DNA of 64,000 bases, taken from contig CM062297.1 of the NCBI GenBank assembly GCA_031216915.1, positions 531,982,971 to 532,046,970 of the forward strand. Reading direction: 5' to 3'. The DNA comes from Pictodentalium vernedei (Eukaryota > Mollusca > Scaphopoda > Dentaliida > Dentaliidae). Positions 57,930-64,000 of the stretch are shown here, piece by piece. Under the pieces are notes generated by a model, which saw only the letters and a list, made by a program, of their open reading frames with translations, was not told where the DNA came from and searched no databases. Position 1 is the first letter of the stretch, and every line of letters begins with the position of its first letter. The translations under genes and the position numbers were made by a program.

Positions 57930-58409
57930 TTTTATGCAAAATTATTTCATGTTCCCTAATTCGGGGCATGGGCCTGATATTTTCATTCTTGCTATGAAAT
58001 TTCCATTGTTTGTTCAGTGTTTCCTCTCTCCTTTCCTTAATACCCCCCTTGCTATTCTCCCATGCTTTTGGCATAATTTTTGTAATTATTTTTACTGAAA
58101 TTTCTTGGGAGTTTTGGCTTGGTAACAGAATGTTTATTCTGTTTTTCCCCATGGTTACGTCCTCACCCTAGGGTGGTCAGGCGTTTCAATCATGCATCTA
58201 CCATCCGATGTACTGCAGTTTCTTCTCAGGAAGCCTCTGTTTTACATCGGATAGTGTTAAAATTGGTTACTAATTTCAGGCCATATTTTCAGTGCCTGGA
58301 GTCGTTTCCAGTTTTATTCACTTTTGTTTACATTGACAACGGTTACTTCAGACAGTGATTCCTTGTCAATTATTTACTTCTGCTCATAGCCAGATACATA
58401 ATATTGTCC

Positions 58410-58613
58410 GTAAGTGTAACATTAATTTTTAGACATGTTTTAAAATTTTTGTCCACACTTACCGGTAGGCTTTTTTGGGATCCATTTGGGCTCATCGTTC
58501 CCATTGGGAACTTGGGCTCAACTTGAAAATTTTTTCGAAAATTTTTTTCTTTCGAATTATTTTTCGAAATGTTTGTAATGGATTATATTATTATCATGTA
58601 TCTTGTTTTCAAG
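58410..58613 (+). other. Possible leader intron, element G
   Basis: Donor tcc|gtaagt intact, acceptor weakened to ttttcaag|ggt. An extra accggt is present near 58461. Confidence 0.35.
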
Positions 58614-58652
58614 GGTTAGTGCGAGTACGATGACTGTTTAACTTTTTTCAAA

Positions 58653-60780
58653 ATGAAAGAAATTTGTTCAGATTGTAATTCGAGGAAGTCTTCCTCTGAT
58701 TTTCATGCTCGGTGTATTATTTGTAGTCAGTGTACTCATACTAATTCTTGATCTGTGTGTGCCAATTGGAATGACAAACGTTGGAGACATGTGTCACGGT
58801 ATATTGTTAGTGGTGAGAGGTCCATGCCGGTCCTCTTGCCACAGGGTCACTCTAGTTTTTCAGTCTCTTTTTCAGAGGAACAAGAACAGGGTGATGTTTC
58901 CATGATGTCTTCACGAAGTGTGCCTCCGTCGTCGTAGACAAATGAAGAGCTAGCGGCAAAAGTGCTCAATGAAATTCGGCAAATGCCTAAGAGGTTCCAT
59001 GTAGGATCGACGGCATTGTCGCCCGGTGAAGCAATCATTCACGAAATGGTTGTGATGCCGGGTTCGTCCGTTGCAGTCCACGAAAGGAGATCGGGTGTTG
59101 CGAGCACTATAAACATGGATCATGCACACCCGACGACGACGGATCCGAGGATGGAAAGGAGGAAGCCAATCAGTCCGGTACCTAGCTCGTCCAGGTCTGC
59201 CCGGACCGCGAGCGAGAAAGGCCCCTCTCTCTTACAACAACATCTGGGACCAGATATTGTTGTACGTAATGTTCGTCAGTCGGAGCATACATCCACTCCT
59301 CAGGACGCTCTGTCATATAGACAGTCTAGCGCGACTAGTCTATTGGCTTCCTCATCCTCATCCTCACGGCAGCACACACGACCGCAACTTGGCTACGTCA
59401 CTTCTGATATCCAGCCTGTTTCACCGACCAGGGATTCCTCGTCGATCAGGTCACGCCATCCGGTAGCCAAGGACACGAGGCCTTACCAGTCGGGATGTTA
59501 GCATAAAAGAAGTATGCAGGAATTAACGTCCCAGGAGCTCCCAGCGGCTAAATCACGTAAGACCGCGGCTCCACAGGCCTCCGTGACGGATTTGCTATCA
59601 CAAATAGCTCAACTCATTGCAACATCCCAGCAGCCATCAGAAACTTTTTTGGAACAGGAACTGTCTGAGGAAGCTGGGTCGGTTCGCTCCCCTGCAGAGT
59701 CAGAAAGGGATGACCGAAAATCTCATATGGTCCAGTCGGATTTCAAAAGGGAATCAGCGGAGCTGGAATTTTCCCTTTCCGAAAAACATAAGGTGGCCGT
59801 AGATTTCATCCGGCAACACCTTCCAGAAGTTGTTCCTCCGGACCAAAATGCTGCATTACCAGATAAGAGACTGATAGCTTCACTGGACACAGACTTTTTC
59901 GGCCGGAATAGGGACACTGTCCCTGAGTTTCCGACCCAGTCCAGAAATGTCACACGGGCATTTGAACTTTGAATGACACTATATTCAAGCTAGCCTCTAA
60001 GACTGGCAAATCCGGTTCCTTATCGCCTCGCACTATACAGCTGCCTGTCATCAATACTAGAAATAGATTTGAAATGGTAGGACAAGGCGTGCCAAGAGTT
60101 CCTCTGCGTTTGGACGACCAGGCAGAAGACTTGGAGTTGTCATTGCCGGCGTCCATGTCTTTTAACTCCAGTATACTGGAGACGACAATCTCGTCTAATA
60201 GAATTAATCTAGACGCATTATCTTACGCAGATCACCTTACCAGAGCGTTATCATTACGTCTCGAAGGGAAAGAATTCCAGGATGTTCAAACTTCCTTAAG
60301 AGTTCTTTCGAGGGCTATAGCATATTCTACGTATAACTCCGCCTTTTCAGTGGCAAATCTGGAGTTAGTCAGACGTGAGCTGCCCTGGCTGCATCCACTA
60401 GAGTGGATAGTAAGGTGAAAAACTCTCTTCGAGTCGCTCCGGTCTCCAGAGAGCTTCTCTTCGACGGAAAGCTTTCTGTTATCTATGATCAGATTATTAA
60501 GAAAACTTCGGATTATCTGCTTTTTAAATCCGCTTCAAAAAAGTCGGACTCAGCAGAGAGGAATAAGGGCAGGCACTTCGTGGGCGAATACGTGCAAGGG
60601 AAGTTCCTATAGAGGATCTAAGAAAGCCTCTACATCTTACTCCAGAGACCGTCAGAGTAGCGACTCAGATAGGGGCCGTTATGCTGGCCGAGATAACCGG
60701 TCAGACGCCCCTAGGTTGACTGGACGAGGTGCGGGTCGAGGAGGACGTAAGCAAGCCTCCCTCGCAGGTCCAGGAGGTGA
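58653..60780 (+). pseudogene. gag-like protein of element G, several lesions
   Basis: ATG 58653 begins M-K-E-I-C-S-D-C-N-S-R-K; the Cys-rich module is read up to a TGA where A has Cys (near 58749), and a TAG follows at about 58935. The rest is open in pieces: 58962-59501, 59514-59972, 59969-60418 and 60403-60612, covering the Ser-rich middle, the folded segment (D-F-I-R-Q-H-L-P-E-V to L-D-A-L-S-Y-A-D-H-L) and the basic RG-rich tail (G-A-G-R-G-G-R). The tail is in the same frame as pol, as in B. About 80 % similar to A by eye, so G is from an older or separate lineage. Confidence 0.72.
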
Positions 60781-62772
60781 TGGTTTAAACCTTTATTGCG
60801 TTCCAGTCGGCAGAAGGCTGTTGAGATTCTTAACCAATTGGTTGTCAATTACAGATGACCCATGGGTGCAAGGGGAGATTTCCGAAGGTAAAAAACTGTC
60901 CTTCAAGGAAAAACCTCCATTAACTCGAAGTCCACGTTGGACTCAGCTTCCGTCAAATGTTCGGAAGAGAGAATCGCTTCTATCAGAAGTTCAGTCTCTT
61001 CTGGACAAGAACTCTATAGAGGTCGTAGAAAACCAGGAATCTCCAGGTTTCTACAGTCACCTGTTTCTGGTTCCAAAACCAGACGGCTCATTTTGTCCAG
61101 TCATAGATCTGAGTTGGATAAACAAGCTGATCGTGGCTCTGAAATTTTATATGGAGACCATCCGATCGGTCAGAGCGAGCATTCGAGTGAACGATTATGC
61201 TGCAAGCATAGATCTCAAAGATGTGTACTTTCACGTCATGGTACATCCAGCATTCAGAAAGTATCTTCGCTTTGCTGTCCTAGGAGTCATTTATCAGTTC
61301 CGAGCGATGTGTTTCAGTCTGAATCTAGCGCCCTGGGCATTCACTCGAATACTGAACTCGGTAATGACTCATTTCCGAGCTCATTTGTCTGCAGTAACGT
61401 CGGCCTACTTGGACGATATTCTTTAGAGGTACGGCAACGAGTTAACGCTTCAGAACGATGTTCAGAGTCTGCTTCAACTGCTCCAACGTCTCGGTTTCAT
61501 AGTAAACGAAAAGAAGTCGGATCTAGTGCCGTCCAAGTCATTCACCCCCCTGGGAATGAGCTTCGATATGCACAACAATCTCGTTCGGCTGCCGTTAACC
61601 AGAGCGAAATTAGTCAGTTGTTACGCTCGCTTTTGTCTTCACTGAGATGTAGTAACAGCGAGAGAATTCATGAGACTAACAGGTTTGTGTGGAGCCGCTG
61701 CGGATCTTATTCCGATGGGGCGGCTGCACTCGTCGACTCCAGATATTTTTTACTCAGAATTGGAGTGTGAAGACTCATTCGCTCGAAACGAACATCGTCT
61801 TGTCGAATCAAGTGAAACAAGAGATTCAGACTTGGGCAGATATTCAGTGGTTAACTTAAGGAGTACCACTGCAACTGCCGGATCCGAGTTTTACGATAAT
61901 GACGGATGCGAGTCAAACAGGTTGGGGCGCAACTCTGAGCCCAACAGATTCGAGGTGCCAGGGTCTTTGGGATCCACAGTTCCTAAACAAGCACATAAAC
62001 ATTAAAGAGATTATGGCAATTTGGCTTGCGCTACGTCAGTGGATGAACATTCTTCAGAATTCGCATGTTCAAATTCTGTCCGACAATTCGACAGTAGTAG
62101 CGTATATTCGGAACCAGGGAGGCAATCATTCCATTCCATTGTTCAATTTAACGGAAAGGATCCTTCTGTTTGTCTACAGCATCAAGTTCTCCTATCGGTC
62201 CGTCATATACCGGGTAGTCAGAACGTTCTAGCAGACTACCTTTCTCGGAAAGGTCGCATGTTGCCATCAGTTCAGAATTGACTCTCAACAAACGAGTATT
62301 CAATCAGATTTGCTACCAATGGGATCGTCCAATGATAGACTTATTTGCGACGCATCTCAACAATCAGTTGCAGACGTATGTGTCGCCATGCCCAGATCCT
62401 CGAGCGTTTGCCATAGATTCCCTCTCAATCTCTTGGGACGGAATGATAGGATACGCGTATCCTCCAGTTCCGTTAATTCAGCAGATATTGCTAAAAATCA
62501 AGCAATCTCACTGCAAGATTTTGTTGGTAGCTTCTCTGTCACCCCAGATACCATGGGTAAATCTACTCAGGTGTCTGTTGTGGGACATTCCGCGGAAGCT
62601 TCCTCCACAGGAGGACCTTCTTTCGCAGGGGAAATCGCGCACACTGCATCACAACCCGCAAGGTCTCAACCTTCACGTATTTCCTTTGTGCGGTCCTTCT
62701 TGCACGGCAAGCATTTTACAGGACGAGCTGTGGACGCAATTTCTAACTGTAGGAGGACCTCCTCTTCGCTAA
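60760..62772 (+). pseudogene. RT-RNase H (pol) of element G, few lesions
   Basis: Open from the gag tail through L-T-N-W-L-S-I-T-D-D-P-W-V, L-V-P-K-P-D-G-S-F and S-I-D-L-K-D-V-Y-F-H to A-Y-L-D-D-I-L, where CAG (Gln) has become TAG at 61424-61426. Frameshifts follow between 61490 and 61860. RNase H is clear at 61899 (M-T-D-A-S-Q-T-G-W-G-A), with S-D-N-S-T-V-V and L-A-D-Y-L-S. The C-terminal block from 62278 (I-D-L-F-A-T-H-L-N-N) runs to TAA 62770-62772 and the same G-G-P-P-L-R end as A. Confidence 0.82.
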
Positions 62773-63728
62773 ATTATGCTGCTAAGCGGAAGGTTTTCTA
62801 TCGGTGGTGTAGGGATCATTCTGTTGATATTTATGATCCCTCTATTCCAGATATTGATAATTTTCTGGTCTACTTGTTTGATGAGATCAAACTGCAGCCA
62901 ATAACCATTAAGGGTTATAGGTCTATGCTATAGGATACTCATACTCATCATGATAGGTTACAGATTGGATCTAATGTCTCTTTATCTAAGTTAGTGAAAA
63001 ACTTTTCGATAAATAGACCTAGAACCCTTAGGTTAATTCCTAAGTGGAATTTAGCTTGGGTTCTTCTGAAGCTAAAAGAAGTGCCTTTTGAGCCTCTTGA
63101 TACAGTGGACTTCAACTTCTTATCTTATAAGACAGCTTTTCTCTTAGCCTTCTGTTCTGCCAGAAGAGTTGGTGAGCTTCATGCACTACCGGTTGATGAT
63201 TCTCACTATCATAGTGTTGGTAATACTATTACTTCAACTACTAATGTTGGATTTTTGGCTAAGAATCAGGCTCCTAATAAGTATCCTGAACCTATTGTTA
63301 TTAAGGATCTTCCGTCTTCAGACGGTCATAGGCCTTTGCTCTGTTCAGTTAGAGCCATGCGTATTTACAAATGTAGATCTGAGTTTATCAGAAAGGGACG
63401 TAAGCGTTTCTTTCTGTCTCTGCTGCCTAATAGAAAGGACATTACAGTCCATTCTATTGCAAGGTGGATTCAATTAACTATCCGTACTGCTTATGAAAAA
63501 TTATCTTCAACTCAGCAGTCTGTGCTTAAGATTTTGGCGCATCAAGTAAGAGCGCTGTCTACATCTTGGGCTTATGCTTATAGGGTTGCTATTACCGATT
63601 TGATGAAGGCTGCATATTGGTCTTAGCCTTCCACATTCACGAATTTTTATCTTAGAAATTTTGAGTCCATTTCTGGCGACCTGCGTTGTTTAGGTCTGTT
63701 ATCTGTTGCTCAGAATGTCGTCCACTAA
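62511..63728 (+). pseudogene. Tyrosine recombinase of element G, two in-frame stops
   Basis: The region homologous to the chosen start in A begins at ctg 62511 (Leu instead of Met). From there to TAA 63726-63728 there are 405 codons without a frameshift, the same length as A. The core-binding part (N-Y-A-A-K-R-K-V-F-Y-R-W-C) is intact, followed by TAG 62931-62933. The catalytic part has S-A-R-R-V-G-E-L, A-H-Q-V-R (H-x-x-R box), A-Y-W-S, then TAG 63624-63626 just before N-F-Y-L-R with the nucleophile. Loss by substitutions only suggests fairly recent inactivation. Confidence 0.8.
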
Positions 63729-63831
63729 ACAGTTACAACTATACAAATGCAGGCTTTCTGTTCCGGTAGTGACTCTGTCCTGCTGCCCGCTGCCCTCTTA
63801 GTTCTGCGGTATTTGTCCCAGAGCAAGGGGA

Positions 63832-63851
63832 AGGGGGGGGGGGGGGGGGGT
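63832..63851 (+). repeat. G-tract after YR, element G
   Basis: About 17 G after aagggg, followed by tgttagc; same location as in the other copies. The window ends about 150 bases later, before the hairpin and ICR. Confidence 0.6.
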
Positions 63852-64000
63852 GTTAGCTTATATTACCTGCTTTATAGTGAAAAGCAAGGGAATACCTCCT
63901 CTGGAGTCAGTAATTCCGTGTCGGTGCCGGGATGGTTTTAAAGTGTAAAGCTAATGTCTATCTCATTTATGTAATATTTTTAAAGTGTAGCTCGGTGTGC

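Larger units (their letters stand above)
50550..64000 (+). mobile_element. DIRS-type retrotransposon G, split by F and running off the window
   Basis: Left ITR and subterminal part 50550-50924, then F (50925-57929), then leader, gag, pol and YR from 57930 to the end. The ICR and right ITR must lie beyond 64000. G begins 16 bases after the MITE at 50284-50533. G's left ITR has lost the palindrome CpG (ctgcacatgcgcag at 50707). Confidence 0.88.

Overview
This is eukaryotic, almost certainly metazoan, DNA: AT-rich, with spliced exons (GT-AG) and dense layers of nested transposable elements. The interspersed repeats carrying gtccgtccg runs and ending in gcctcttgtt are a style I associate with mollusc genomes, so a bivalve or other mollusc is my best guess, not a proof. 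No bacterial or phage feature is present.

Region 1 (1-6649) is host gene territory. Two phase-0 exons on the + strand (1940-2095 and 6406-6483) encode the C-terminal tail of a RAD54B-like SNF2 recombination-repair translocase. The sequence around them holds a SINE split by a second SINE, two piggyBac-like MITEs, a pogo-like MITE and a 161-bp tandem repeat. The next exon of the gene was not found in the window.

Region 2 (6650-64000) is dominated by one family of DIRS-type tyrosine-recombinase retrotransposons, about 7 kb each, all on the + strand. I name the copies O (6650-10953, remnant), X (fragments around A and B), A (11325-18487), B (18817-25698), C (27766-34757), D (38574-47309), F (50925-57929, nested in G) and G (50550 to beyond the window end). 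The layout is: left inverted terminal repeat (ITR), 5' leader with a probable intron, gag-like ORF with a Cys-rich N-terminus and an RG/RS-rich C-terminus, RT-RNase H ORF, overlapping tyrosine recombinase (YR) ORF, a G-tract, a hairpin, an internal complementary region (ICR) and the right ITR. The ICR is the reverse complement of the two element ends placed side by side, the hallmark of DIRS elements that replicate through a circle. None of the copies is fully intact, but A, B and G need very few lesions to explain their state; B has an uninterrupted YR frame and A an uninterrupted RT-RNase H frame. C and F are heavily decayed, lack the RT core, and yet are almost identical to each other.

Between the DIRS copies (26160-27765, 34758-38573, 47310-50549) lie other repeats: TTAA-flanked hairpin MITEs, pogo-like palindromic MITEs, a tRNA-derived SINE with a perfect 13-bp target duplication, tandem repeats and a short non-LTR retrotransposon ORF fragment.

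The most informative signals are mechanistic. ITR and ICR variants co-vary within each element. Three elements sit at the same homologous site of a relative. Empty sites can be rebuilt from paralogous repeats and show insertion without target duplication. An NRF-1-like palindrome is kept in nearly all ITRs.
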